A DNA stretch of 64,000 nucleotides from Flabesymbios commensalis (GCA_964017125.1 OZ024912.1:78946769-79010768), one strand, 5' to 3'; shown: positions 23,366-35,770, numbered from the stretch's first letter. Notes: generated from the sequence alone by a model not told the origin. Made by a program: numbers and translations.

Positions 23366-23576
23366 TGACACCATAACATCCAGTATGTGATAAAATATTG
23401 AGAACCGGGATAAAGTGAATTAGATTTGTATTTATTGGATTTGTTATGAAATAAAAACGTTGCCCATGTATGCATGTTTCATTCCAGAATAATGCATAAA
23501 AGACGATAGAAGGATAATTTATACATTTATTCCAGACTAATATGATACACATGTTTATATATTCATTCACCCATCC

Positions 23577-23804
23577 ATTTACCCATCCATCCATCCATCC
23601 ATCCATCCATCCATCCATCCATCCATCCATCCATCCATCCATCCATCCATCCATCCATCCATCCATCCATCCATCCATCCATCCATCCATCCATCCATCC
23701 ATCCTCATATCCATCCATCCATCCATCCATCCATCCATCCATCCATCCATCCATCCATCCATCCATCCATCCATCCATCCATCCATCCATCCATCCATCC
23801 ATCC
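23577..23804. repeat. (CCAT)n microsatellite, about 228 bp
   Basis: Over fifty CCAT units are interrupted at about 23702 and closed at 23803 by the same TCCTCATAT variant. The spacing suggests a duplication of half the tract. The HPSI and MDGW repeats in six frames are shadows. Confidence 0.97.
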
Positions 23805-24780
23805 TCATATACCTGAATCTGGTACAGATTAGCCCGGTTATCGGTGGTGGTCCCCTTGCTTCTTTATAAAGATTCAAGATTTAACAGCGATGATTTCTTG
23901 TAATTAACATAATATGTTGACATATCGCGAGTAATCATGGTAATGAGTGATAGATCTAAATGAAGCAAATCATAACTCATTTAAGCAGTTGACATGTCAC
24001 GAGCGAGCAGATGAGAGTAGCAAGTATTCAATCGACTCACGAGATTACTCATCACAACACTCTAGTCATTGATGGGTGGGAGTGGGGGTAGGGAGTGAGT
24101 TGACAAAATTAAACCCAACACAACACATTTTAAGAAAAAAGAACATTCCTAATATATAATTATACCGGTACTTAAAGGCTAAGCGCTGACTATGAGATAC
24201 TATTATAATTGTATGATCGATACAAATGTGAGATAAAATATTTTAAAAAATTATGTTGTTAATTTCATCATCGAAAATATCATTTTTTCATTTCGTTGAC
24301 GTAGGCTATGATTCCCTATAGGATTTAGTAATATTGTATTGTTAGCTTATAAACAAAGGCTTAATTAGAACATTTTGTTAACCCAGAGGATTGCTGTAAA
24401 ACGCTAAATTAATCTAATTTAATATCCTAACTATAGTTCTTCCGTATTGATATATTATATTATTTAAATGGAGGGTAATGCCTTGTCTATGCTGGATACA
24501 TGTGGATTGTATAGTGGTCTTATTGAACCTTTTGGATATATTTTCGGAAAAAGTTAAATTTCAATGCCATATATAGTTTTTTATTATCTGTTATATAATC
24601 CCGGTGAAACATCTCTTATGTATACAAAAGCTAGCCAAAAAAATTGGCACACATTCACAGTTTTTACACTGCGTCATGTTTAGATTTTTCATGCACATTT
24701 TCGGGCAACACGTATTTTTTTCGAATTTCTAATATCTGATATTGACAGCTTTGTTTAAGCACTATTATGGAGGGGGAGCA
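23805..24780. other. Spacer without recognised gene
   Basis: AT-rich sequence (about 24100-24700 especially). No ORF over 60 codons and no repeat partner seen. Confidence 0.35.
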
Positions 24781-26000
24781 TTTAAAGAGGACAAATAAGT
24801 TGCTACATCACTTCCCACTAAAAATATTTACCTTATCAGGTAATGCAATTTTTACTCTTCAAAGTAACTATTTTATTTTATGAAACTGTTTCAAAGATTT
24901 AAATTGACATCCATATGGTAACTTTCAGTTTGTTTTCAATGCACTGTCATACAGTTTTGAAATATGTGATAACATTATGCATACTATACTTGATTATGAT
25001 CATAGATGCAAATAAGTGATGATATCAGGTACAACTTTTTTATAACTTCCTGCTAAAATATATTTACCTCTTCAGATAATTCAATTTTAGTATTCGAAGT
25101 AAACACCGTCTCCTGATTTCGGCTCTAAGTGTAAAATTGACATAGAATTCTGTATGGTCTTTTTTTAGTCTGTTTTCAATGCAATGGCATAAGGTTCTGA
25201 AATATATTCAATAAAAATAAGCATACTATACTCATATACTTGATTATGATCACAGTTGCACATAAGTGATCATATCAGGTACAACTTTTTTGTTATCACT
25301 TCCTGCTAAAAATATGTTTAACTCGTCAGGTAATTCTATTTTTAGTATTCAAAGTAAACACTTTCTCGCATGAAATCGGCTCTAAGAGTAAAATTGACAT
25401 CTATATGGGCACTTTTATCCTCTTTTCAATGCAATGTCATAAGGTATTGAGATATGTGATGAAAATATGCATATTATACTTGATTATGATCATAGTTGCA
25501 ACTAAGTGATCATATCAGGTGAAACTTTTTTTATCACTTCCTGCCGAAAATATTTACCTCGTTAGGTAATTCAGTTTTTACTATTTAAAGTAAACACTTT
25601 CTTGCGTGAAATCGGCTATACGAGTAAACTTGCCATCTATATGGTCACTTTTAGTCTGTTGTCAACGCAATGTTATAAGGTTTTGTATTATGTGATAAAA
25701 ATGTGCATTCCATACTTGATTATGATCACTTAGTTGCACATAAGTGATCATCATATCAGGTACAATTTTTTTTATCACTTCTCACTAAAATATTTACCTC
25801 ATCAGGTAATGCAATTTTTACTCTTCAAAGTAAACATTTTTTCGTATGAATTCTGTTCCAAGAGTAAAATTGGTATCCACATGTATACATAGGTACTTTT
25901 AGTATGTTCTCTATAGTGTCATAAAATTTCGCAACATGATAAATATATGCAACCTCTACTTGGTTACGATCATAGTTGCACATATGTGAGCGGTATCAGG
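24781..26000 (+). repeat. 240-250-bp satellite-like array, five copies
   Basis: The landmark TATCAGGT recurs at 25023, 25273, 25513, 25754 and 25994. Each unit also has TTGATTATGATCA, ATCACTTCC, AAATATTTACCTC and CAATGCAATGTCAT. The first unit is partial. Copies are diverged by perhaps a fifth, so the array is old. It is non-coding. Confidence 0.88.
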
Positions 26001-26150
26001 TCGTATTGGCCTCTTACCTGTTCGCCCCCCTCCCGTTCGGCCCCTTACCCGTTCGGCCCCTTAACCGTTTGGCCCCCTAATATACAATGCTGGCATGTCA
26101 GTCACTGAGTCAGCGTCGTCAGAGCGTTACCCGTTCGCCCCCCTACCGTG
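26001..26150. repeat. GTTCGGCCCC word cluster
   Basis: Five variants of TACCCGTTCGGCCCCTT, or GTTCGCCCCCC, occur in 150 bp. The complement, GGGGGCCGAACAGGTTAAC, occurs at 28683 and again near 28765-28790, and further copies at 27410. The words bracket 26.0-28.8 kb. Confidence 0.6.
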
Positions 26151-26334
26151 GTACATACAGCTATACTATAGGCCTACTACTACAACACTGAACCGCGAGA
26201 CACAACTTTAAGTGGCTGAAAATTACTTGTCCGAACAGCCTGCTCATCTGCTCCTAGGCCTACATTGTGAAAACAGGCTGGAATAATACCAGATAACATA
26301 TAACCTAATCATTAAAATTGTTTATCCTTAATTA

Positions 26335-26930
26335 TGGGGTATCTCGAAAACCCCCTCGACCCCCTCGCCCCTCGACCCACGACCCTCGACCCACGACCCT
26401 CGACCCTCGACTTAATTTTAAAAACAGTTTTTATTTGTTTATATAATTATAACTTTTGTATGATAATAACATTCTGGAAATTATAATATAGGCCTACTGT
26501 GATGCTAACCAGGCATCAAGTGATGTTGGCTGACCGTCTGCTACGCTGGTCCAGCATCCACCCGACGTTGGTTTAATGTATCTTGTTTAATGGGTGGCCA
26601 TCGATTATATTTGTATCAATACACGTAGGCCTACAGCTGGCGGAACGCATTTTAATGTTGAGTCACTGTTTAGGACGCTTGGCTAACTTTAACTGTTATG
26701 TAGCCTATATTAACCCAAGCATGGGATTGAATGCCTCTTGTTTATTTGGTGCGCAAAAAAACACTTGCCAGTCATATCACCCGGCATGTCACTCGCCAGT
26801 TTCATTTAGTCACACGCTTTGGCACCGGCATCGCAAGCGGTGGGCAAAAATCCAACATTGGTTCAATGCTTAGTGCTTGCTGTGCTTAGCTATCATTGGA
26901 CCGGAACACTGTTGGGCCAGCGTTAATGTA
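26335..26930 (+). repeat. Right member of the large inverted repeat pair
   Basis: It mirrors 10376-11040: TATCTCGAAAACCCCCTCGA, TCGCCCCTCGACCCACGACC, CAAGTGATGTTGGCTGACCG and TGCTTGCTGTGCTTAGC occur in opposite order and orientation. It is about 15.3 kb from its partner. Confidence 0.75.
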
Positions 26931-26999
26931 GGACAGTGGTGGGACTCAGATGGCAATCTTTTATACTCCTGATCAAGTGCCCCATATATTGCGTATCGT

Positions 27000-27170
27000 G
27001 CCTCTCCCAAAATATACATGAGGCGTTCAGCGTCGCAGACGGTGAGCCAACATCGACCTGATATTGTTTCCCGAATTTTATAAATAGACTAGTCTATCAA
27101 AAAAAAAACAATAAAAAAATTAAAGTCGAGGGTCGAGGGGGGCGAGGGTTTTTTTGAGATATCCTTAATT
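27000..27170 (-). repeat. Short third copy of the 10.4/26.3 kb repeat
   Basis: CGTCGCAGACGGTGAGCCAA, then GTTTCCCGAATTTTA and TCGAGGGTCGAGGG with GAGATATCCTTAATTATG, match the ends of the pair in the orientation of the left member. Confidence 0.6.
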
Positions 27171-28105
27171 ATGTTCAGCCCCAGCCCTAGAACAATCTAG
27201 AACAAATCAGAAAGTCCAGAAATTACAGAAAAAATGCCGTAGTAAGTGAGTCGAAACGTCGTGAAGTTTCAGAACAACCCTTCCAATGTTAGTTCAATTT
27301 ACTGTTATATTATTAATTCTTTGTACCACGAATTTAACATTTCTATCCTGACGTTTGGCTCCCAAGCATTGCCTGCTCGGCCCCCAAGTAGGCCCCTACG
27401 TACATTCTACCCGTTCGGCCCCATATAATGAACAGGTCTATCGCGTTGGAAACTAGAACTGATATAATATTATGAGCCTTTATATAGGCCTTCAACATAT
27501 TTACTTATCTATGAATCTTTTAAAATTATACAATAATTCACAATTTGTAAACGAATGAAGCAGATCATTTCACCTTTAAGCACGATCAGATTATCGCGTG
27601 TGTAGACATTGCCGCGGTTATTATCATTTCATATATTTTGAAACAACTAATTTTAAATATATTTCCGCTCTTTCTTACATAGATATTATAAAAATTATAT
27701 TGATTTGAAGTACCCAGTTTTTATTGGTAAGCGAGTTCACAGCTTACCAATCTATTCACTCACAGTTTCATTCCAGGCTTTCACTCCAGCCTTGACAACT
27801 CACCAGTTGTCATCTGCACGTAGTAACACTCACCTTCTCCGAGGTATCGCTCTGTTAACAACTGAACTTGTGTCATCTGTACAGGGCTGGCCTACTGCTC
27901 ACTGAGTGTCTATTTATGTCTATTTATGTCAACTGTATATATGTCTATGCATGTCTGAGTAACACGGATGAAGTGAAAGCAAGTCGGTGACTATATAGGC
28001 TAATTTTAACAAAGTGTTTAATTTAACATAAGTCTATATAAAAATAATGTTATATTTAAGATCTATATTGAAATATTATTTGAAATCTCACATGGTATTG
28101 CCCTA
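27171..28105. other. Spacer; short open frame at 27705-27905
   Basis: The 66-codon frame (ends STOP after VQGWPTAH) is preceded at 27775 by a good splice-acceptor-like TTTCATTCCAG. It is not recognised and may be chance. The rest is unremarkable. Confidence 0.3.
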
Positions 28106-28107
28106 CC

Positions 28108-28250
28108 CTAACACGATACACTGACCCAATGCTGGTTCAATGTCGGACCATAGTCTGCGACACTGGGCCAACATTAAGCCGACAATGCGTCAGTGTATCG
28201 TGTAAGGTATATCCCAGCAAACACGATACGTTGACCAGATGCTGGGACAA
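28108..28250. mobile_element. CAGCAAACAC-family hairpin elements, one whole and one partial
   Basis: ACACGATACACTGACCCAAT pairs with GCGTCAGTGTATCGTGT across GGGCCAACATT, forming a hairpin of about 95 bp. A second left end, CCCAGCAAACACGATACG, starts at 28212 and stops within 40 bp. Confidence 0.6.
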
Positions 28251-29213
28251 TTTCATATTGATGTATTTAATATTTTTTTCTGATATGCTTAAATAAAATA
28301 ATGTTTTATATAAAATGTTTTTTTTTCTAATCTTAGACATACACATAATTTAATCAATGCCCGGGCGATTTTACTCATGCAAAATACCGGTACCGACTCC
28401 GAATCGTCAATAGCTAGCTTTATACAACATGATTAGTTGTCAGTAAATTAGACCTACCTTGCATTACGCCAGACTCTCAGTTGCCAGTTACGATTTTCGC
28501 CATCTATACACGTAGGGCCTATAGGCCAAAGTGCCGCATGACACTTTGTCTGCTGATTTACATATAAAGCCTATTGTATTTAAATATTTCACATATTAAT
28601 CATCACTATGAATAGTTGTGCTACTTATAATTGACAACACTAGATCTACGACAATGTTTTATAAATTTTAATATTTTAATAAGGGGGCCGAACAGGTTAA
28701 CAAGAGTGTGCCAGACAGCTTAGCGCACTAACACACAGGGCTGGACTGAGGGGCGAACAGGCTATCGCTGATGGGGGCCGAACAGGTCATCTCACTTATA
28801 AGAGGCTGGAGCGTGCTGGACAGCTTGTGTATTAGGCCCACTGCTGAAGCATTCAATACTGATGTCATAATTTAAACAAAAAAAATGCACCCTAAATACT
28901 CTTATTTGTTATATTTGATAATTGACACATTGAATACAAGACATTACTTTTTATCTATTATGTGTAGTTTTCAGATATGAATTTACAGAAAATGTTATAC
29001 AATTTAATGCTTTGAAGTATATCTGTTGTTCTCTTTTACGAAAATTATTTGTTCAGGACAGTATAATTATGTATTGCTAAACATTGAACATTTTGAAATG
29101 AAGTTTGTAATATACAAGACATTGTGGATCATACTAATATTATGTAAGCCAGCAGCAACTTAGCATGATAGCAAATACATTTTTTTTAGCTATATATATC
29201 TGTTCTTATTTTT
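28251..29213. other. Spacer upstream of the putative host gene
   Basis: No earlier exon was recognised. It contains the GGGGGCCGAACAGG words (28683-28790) noted at 26 kb. Confidence 0.35.
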
Positions 29214-29215
29214 AG

Positions 29216-31880
29216 AACAGCTATGTCACAATGCTGGAGAGGAGGAGATATGTCACAATGCTGTGGAGGAGGGGATATGTCACAATGCTGGAGAGAAAGA
29301 GATATGTCACAATGCTGTGGAGGAGGGGATATGTCACAATGCTGGAGAGAAAGAGATATGTCACAATGCTGTGGAGGAGGGGATATGTCACAATACTGGA
29401 GAGAAAGAGATATGTCACAATGCTGTGGAGGAGGGGATATGGCACAATGCTGGAGAGAAAGAGATATGTCACAATGCTGTGGAGGAGGGGATATGTCACA
29501 ATGCTGGAGAGGAAGAGATATGTCACAATGCTGGAGAGAAAGAAATATGGCACAATGCTGATGAGGAGGAGACATATCACAATCCTGCAGAGAAGATATG
29601 TCACACTGCTGAAGAGGAGAAGAAATGGCATAACACTGGGGAGGATCTATGTAACAATACTGGAGAGGAGGAGATATGTTAGAATGCTGGAGAGGAGATA
29701 TGTCATAGCAGTGGGGAGGAGGAGATATGTCATAACACTGGGGAGGATCTATGTAACAATGCTGGAGAGAAGGAAATATGTCAGAATGCTGGAGAGGAGA
29801 TATGTCATAGCAGTGGGGAGGAGGAGAAATGTCATAACACTGGGGAGGATATATGTAACAATGCTGGAGAGGAGGAAATATGTCAGAATGCTGGAGAGGA
29901 GATATGTCATAGCAGTGGGGAGGAGGAGATATGTCATAACACTGGGGAGGATCTATGTAACAATGCTCGAGAGAGGGAAATATGTCAGAATGCTGGCGAG
30001 CTATATCACAATGCTGGGAAGGCGGAGCTTCGTATTATTACTGGGGAGGAGGAGGCGCTGTGTCACAATGCTGTGGATGAGGAGGTAAGTAATAATGATG
30101 GGGGGGGGGGGGAGGAGTGAAGTCAGAAGATGAGGAGGTGATAATTTTCATACTAGTGTGGAAGGAATGAAGCTAATATTTTTTCAGATGTCTGCCACAA
30201 TTGTCTGCTTTTTCAGCATTATGAATATTTTATTTCCAGAAAGTGCAACATCCTCTCAGAACATTTCACAATACTTTCGATCTGCCAGTACCTAATGTGA
30301 GCACTAATCAGATAGAAGAGATAGGTATGTCTATATTCTCTTTCATTATATAAACTCGCAATATTGCATTATTTTCTTAATTTATTATTACCATTGTCTG
30401 CTATGTTGTCATAATGTTGCATTCTTCACATATGTGGGGGGGGGGGGGGGATTTATAGAAATTTCAATAATGTACTTGTAACTGAATTTTCGAAGCAGGG
30501 GTTAGTTCTTTACCTGTTTACAACACATATACAAATGCATCAATATTGAGTTGTCTAACTCTGTACAGGATGTGCAACTGGTCAAATGACATTATTGTTT
30601 TTGTGGATGGATACCTTTACATTTATTATGTAGACCTCTTAGGAAAGTAAAAAAGGTCTTGGTAATGTTTAAGCATTTTTTAAAAGGGCCTACATTTAAG
30701 TTTTACTTTATTGTTTGATTTTAGCTCAAACATATGTATCTATTCTAAAATAAAGAATTACATAGCACTCTCATATGTCTACCCCTTCATATTTACTCCA
30801 TTGCACCTATCTATATGTGGCTGCAGTTCCTGTTGCTGAAGCACAGAATGATATAACGTGCATGTAACTTTGCTATGTGACCAAAGCACATAACTAGTTC
30901 TATATGTTTTAAGTACTGCAATTATGGCTCAATGGAAAGATAAACATTTCATCCATGGATACATAGCACAAAAAGGAGCAAAGCGCATTGTCTGCTTTGA
31001 AAATGGGAAAATATGCAATCTACCAAAAAAATTCTTTGCTTGTGATCTCATTCCCATTGAACAGGTATTACAAATTTACACACTGCTATATCAAGGGTTA
31101 CCATAATACCCCAAGGTACATGTGCAGCATAATTTGCAGTGACTGAAGGGGCCAAAGCAAATTTAAATTGTGGTATATCAAAATCTGCCTCGAGTAGAAA
31201 AAACTTGATGACAGTAATAGTGTCAACAAAATTGTCAAAATGCTTTATTTGTAATTGGTCCCTTTTGTTCAGTATGGTGCATCATATGTAAAATAGTAGG
31301 GGCTTACAAACATTTAAAAGGTTTATTCTTTCTTTTGTCTTCTCTATTATAAGCATTCCTGACAATATGTGTTTGTTTGTTCTTGAATTTGGCATATTTA
31401 AGACTGGGGACATATTATTTGTCTTTCTTAATCTGCTTACTTTTTTGTGTGTTGTTGACTTGGAAATTTTGTAGAATGTTTTCCTCCATGACGATGAACT
31501 CATAATTTGTAGGCTGTATTTGCTGAAAAACCTGATGGGTGGAGTTGTAAGGCGATAATTGCAAAGCACTGTGTACAAAATAATGAGAAGTGCTATCATG
31601 TGAAATTTGAAGAAGGCCCATCCAATGAATCAGCTGATGTGAGTAAAGATGTTAAATGATTTGATTCAACTACTTTTTGTTCCCTTTGCCTTTTAGAACT
31701 TTGTGACAAAATATTTCTCGAGGTTATGTTTAATTGAAGTGAACATGTTTTAAGCAAAAATTATTTATTTATAGGTTAGGTCTGAAAAAGGTTAGTTTAA
31801 GCCCAGACATGGCAGATGAGGTCATTGAAAAACTGAAGGAACAAAGGAGAAAAACGCTGCTACAACCAGTAAACCAGTAG
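29216..31880 (+). CDS. Putative host gene, four or five exons, unknown function
   Basis: Exons with matching phases: 29216-30084 (acceptor TTATTTTTAG, donor GAG/GTAAGT); 30240-30324 (TTTATTTCCAG to ATAG/GTATGT); a doubtful 37-nt exon 30827-30863; 30914-31064 (donor CAG/GTATTA); 31513-31638 (donor GAT/GTGAGT); and a last exon from 31780 or 31791 to a TAG at 31878-31880, with AATAAA at 32175. The first exon encodes nine-residue repeats (ICHNAGEKE). Later exons encode HPLRTFHNTFDLPVPN, then KRIVCFENGKICNLPKKFF and CDLIPIEQ, then VFAEKPDGW and CYHVKFEEGP, and a charged helix LSPDMADEVIEKLKEQRRK. The middle part alternates short strands and turns like a small beta-barrel (Tudor-like is a guess). 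The first exon has one in-frame TAG (29680-29682) where sister repeats have CAG or CAC, so this allele or copy may be broken. The gene start was not found, and the intron 30864-30913 is only 50 bp. Confidence 0.5.
29218..30084 (+). repeat. 27/54-bp coding-like minisatellite
   Basis: The unit is ATATGTCACAATGCTGGAGA plus GAAAGAG or GGAGGGG. It alternates in pairs up to about 29560 and then becomes more diverse (CATAGCAGTGGGGAGGAG, CATAACACTGGGGAGGAT) with a higher-order unit of about 126 bp (near 29700-29965). Units are 27 bp or other multiples of three, so the reading frame holds over 289 codons. In the frame that links to the flanking splice sites the repeat reads ICHNAGE-EE. The other open frames on both strands are its shadows. 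Confidence 0.9.
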
Positions 31881-32930
31881 AGATAGCCGCGGATCTAGAT
31901 CGGTCAATTTCACTACATGTATTTGTGCAAAAAAATGTTCAGACCACACCAATTTGATCTTTAGTTCAATGGAATCACCGCACCCTAAAAACGCAAAACT
32001 ATTATTTTTGTTAAAAATTAAACTTTAAAATTCGCCCTCATCATGCACAAACCCCTGCACTACATTTTTTCCATTTAATATCTCAGCTGAACACTGCATC
32101 TTCACTGCAGCTTCAAAGATATTTTCATTAAAAAAAAATCCGACGAAGTTTCATTAAATAACAAATTATTTCAAAATAAAGTTGTCTTCTCGCTCCTATT
32201 TTTACAGGGTCAATGTCCATTGAACTAAAGATCAAATTAGTGTGGCCTCAGGTTATCTTTTAGCTATTGAAAATTTGCTTTCAAAAAAGAATTATTGATG
32301 TTAATATTATTCAGATATATATTTCAACATGACATAATAAAACAATTATTCTGTAAATACTTTATTATCAGAATCTTTAAAAAGTAAAATAGATGACAAG
32401 TGTATGAGCAACATCATGATAAATCTTTTTTTCTACATCCAAATGATCTTTTTAACACTGTTAAAAAAAAGCGATGTGTTTCGTTGCAATGAATAGCTCT
32501 TTTTTATTTGCCAAGTAGGTCAGAATGTTATCCCAAGGATCCAAGACATCACAGATTAGCTTCTTTGGTAAGAAATAATTTAACCCTTTCAAGCCTAACC
32601 ATTGAAATCTTCATCCACTACAAGCTCTGATTGCTGTCACATTTCGCTATTTCTAGTGAATGAAGATTACTCGATCCAATAACATTGTCATTATTCAGCA
32701 TACCTGTTAGCATTGATGCTTGTGCAGCATTGATGCTTATTAAGCATCCTCCTTCAGGATGGATGCTTACTGTTTTTGCATTGGACATTCGCCGCCGCCG
32801 TGTGCGCCGCCGTGTTTTGTTTTGGCCACTTAGTCTAAACCGTCTATGCAGATTATTTTTAAATTTCACTGTTGTACTTCATATGCCTGGGAAATTCTTG
32901 TGATTTTGACCTCCCCTAACCTCGCCGTCA
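31881..32930. other. 3' flank of the putative gene; no feature beyond a poly(A) signal
   Basis: AATAAA at 32175-32180 could end the transcript. A GC-richer CGCCGCCGCCGTG patch lies at 32791-32815. No other gene was seen. Confidence 0.4.
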
Positions 32931-34760
32931 AAATTCAGTTGTCCAACGATACCGTCTGAATCGTTTGTCGGATTTGCTTTATTTTGGGTTGAAGCTGGGG
33001 GTCAGTTCTCGCCGTGATTAGTTTTTGGTGTATATCGGATAACAAGAAGTTATTGAAAATGAGCTTTTAAAAAATGTTTCAGCGGCCAAAAATTCAGTTG
33101 TCCCACGATGTCAAACCGACTGATGGATTTGTTTTATTTTAGGCTGAAATCAAAGCTTGGGGCCAGTCTTCGGATTGATTAGTTTTTAGTTGTATTTTTT
33201 TCAGGGGGGGGGGGGGGTGAGGGTGGTAAATTTAAAACAAAAATAACATTTTTGCACTTCAAATTCTTGCTTTAACAGGATATTATTGCAGTAATCCCTC
33301 CAGCTTTTTGAAACAATTATTTAGGGTAATTATTTTTTTCTGGGCGGGGGGGTGGGGGGCTGGTGTTAAGATTGCTGCCAAAATTCAGTTGTCCTAGGAC
33401 ACTATGTGGTGGTGGAGACTTATTGTTTTTGCTGAGTCCGCCCGCCGCCGCCACTTGTTTCTGCTCTGACTCAAAAACCCCATACTCGGATTATTTCCAA
33501 ATATTTACAGTATGCATACTGGCCTTGGGGAATTTGCCTGGTAAATTTTTTTTTGCGTTTTTCAGTTTCTTCAACAATATCCAAGATGGCCGCCAAAATC
33601 CTATGGCGCACGCTAGAGCTCAAACCGCTTCATCGATTTGTTTCATGTTTGGTTTAAAGGCAAGACCTTACTCTGGCGCTGAGCTGAAAACCTTTTGGTT
33701 TGATTTTGATTTTTACGTTTTTGTATTTCAGCGGATATTTCTGTTTTGCTCATTTTGGCCATCATCAAAATTTGGTAATATAGCCATACACCCCTACTCG
33801 GATTATTTCTAAATATTTGCAGTATGCATACTGGCCCTAGGAAATTTGCCCTGTAATTTTTTTTCGGCGTTTTTCAGCTTCTTCAACAAAATCCAAGATG
33901 GCCGCCAAAATCCTATGTCGCTCTCTAGAGCTTGAACCGCTTAATGGATTTGTCTCATGTTTGATTTAAAGGAAAGACCCTACTCTGCACATGTGGTGGT
34001 TAGTTTTTGGTGTGATTCTGATAACAAAAAACTATGATTTTTTTACATTTCAGAATTTTAGCGGATATTTCAGTTTTGTTTATTTTGGCTATTATCAAAA
34101 TTTGTTAATTTAGCTATACACCCCTGCTCGGATTATTTCTAAATATTTGCAGTATGCATATTGGCCCTAAGAAATTTGCCTGGTAATTTTTTGGGGCGTT
34201 TTTCAGCTTCTTCAGCAAAATCCAAGATGGCCGCCAAAATCCTATGTCGCTCTCTAGAGCTTGAACCGCTTTATGGATTTGTTTTATGTTTAGTTTAATA
34301 GAAAAACCTTACCCTGCACATGTGCTTATTAGTTTTTGGTGTGATTCCGATAATAAAAACTTTGATTTTTTTACGTTTCCGAATTTTAGCGGATATTTCA
34401 GTTTTGTTCATTTTGGCTATGATCAAAATTTGGTAACATAGCTATATACCCCTGCTCGGATTATTTCTAAATATTTGTTGGCAATAGGAATTTTTGGCCG
34501 GTAAATTATTTTGGCGTTTTTCAGCTTTTTCAACAAAATCCAAGATGGCCGCCAAAATCCTATGTCACTCTCTAGAGCTTGAACTGCTTTATGGATGTGT
34601 TTCATGTTTGGTTCAAAGGAATAACCCTACCCTGAATGTGTGCTGATTAGTTTTTTGTGTGATTATGATAATAAAAACTTTTTTTTATTTTTTAGGATAT
34701 CAGCTGATATTTCAGTTTTGCTCATTTTGGCTATTATCAAAACTCGGTAATATGGTTATA
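32931..34760 (+). repeat. 300-330-bp tandem array carrying CCAAGATGGCCGCCAAAAT
   Basis: CCAAGATGGCCGCCAAAATC occurs at 33591, 33893, 34222 and 34540. Each unit also has TTTTCAGCTTCTTCA before it, and after it CTATGTCGC, CTCTAGAGCTTGAACCGCTT, TAGTTTTTGGTGTGATT, GCGGATATTTCAGTTTTG and CCCCTGCTCGGATTATTTC. An older, more diverged unit with AAAATTCAGTTGTCC precedes it (32930-33390). It is non-coding. Confidence 0.9.
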
Positions 34761-35190
34761 CAGCTCAAATTTTATCTTTTGTGTATGCTCAGTGGCCCTG
34801 AGGAAAAAGTCAGGAGAATTGTTTTTCTTTTTGTGGGTGGGGCGAGAGCCCTCACCTTATTGTCTTGTTCAGAACAAAGATTTGGGACAAAAAGTGACGT
34901 CACTCCATTCATAAAACCAGCATTCAGGAGCATTTCATTCATTATTTGGGCCTTTCCGGGGGTCGCGTCAAATATTCCTGATACAATACAGAGCAACTTC
35001 ACACGGTTTCACATCTTACTGTATGGACTTTTGAAATGGTCCCTTATTATCCATAGTAGCATACACCCTTGCCATATTTGGTTATTTGTGAGAGGCTGGG
35101 TGATCATGAATATTAATTAGCCTTGGAGAATGAGGTCAGCACCTCTACAGTCTGACCAAGCTCTGCAGTCTGACTACCCCTCCACGAGCC
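34761..35190. other. Spacer without recognised gene
   Basis: No coding or repeat signal was recognised. Confidence 0.3.
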
Positions 35191-35195
35191 CACAA

Positions 35196-35770
35196 TCCCA
35201 GCAGACACCAGTCGTTGATCCAATGATGGCCTCTGCTGAAGATGCTGTGCCAACATATAAACAGCATTGGGTCAATCTCTTGTCAACTCATCTTTTTGTT
35301 AAGGAGCTCACCAGTCACTGAATACATACCCAGCAACTACGATGCGTTGACCCGATGCTGATACAATGTTAGGTCAATGTCACAGAAAATGGGCCAACAT
35401 TAAATCACGTTGCGGGTCTGTTCTTTAGCAAGCATGGGATATTGATGCAATGCTGGTTTAATGTTGGCATACTGCATGCGACGCTGGGGCAACTTTAAGC
35501 CAGCATTGGTTCAATTTCTCTGTCAGCTGGGACGTATACTACATTATTACAGGCCACACACCACATGCTCCAAGCAATCTCTACGGCCAGACTGCTGTGG
35601 ATCCCATGTTTAATGTTGGGCCAGCGTTGTAGACGCTGGGCCAGCGCTCACACATTAACACAGGGATAATGTGCTGTGTTTGCTATGTAATAGCAGACTC
35701 GATGTTGATATAGGCCTAATACTGGGCCAGCGTCGCAGACGTTGGACAAACTTTAAGCCAGTATCAAAAG
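35196..35770. repeat. Array of CAGCAAACAC-family hairpin pieces
   Basis: CCCAGCAGACACCAGTCGTT (35197), CCCAGCAACTACGATGCG (35330) and further GCTGGGCCAGCG, CGTCGCAGACGTTGG and TTTAAGCCAGCATTGG words lie in both orientations. It is an aggregate of three or more decayed copies. Confidence 0.6.

Noticed and set aside
23199-23877. Open frames of MDGW or HPSI repeats
   Set aside because: Direct translation of the (CCAT)n microsatellite.
27705-27905. Upstream exon of the putative host gene
   Set aside because: It has an acceptor-like site but ends in a stop and shows no phase link to the exon at 29216.
32618-32903. Overlapping frames on both strands with an Arg-rich patch
   Set aside because: The Arg run comes from a CGCCGC repeat patch; no start, splice or family support.
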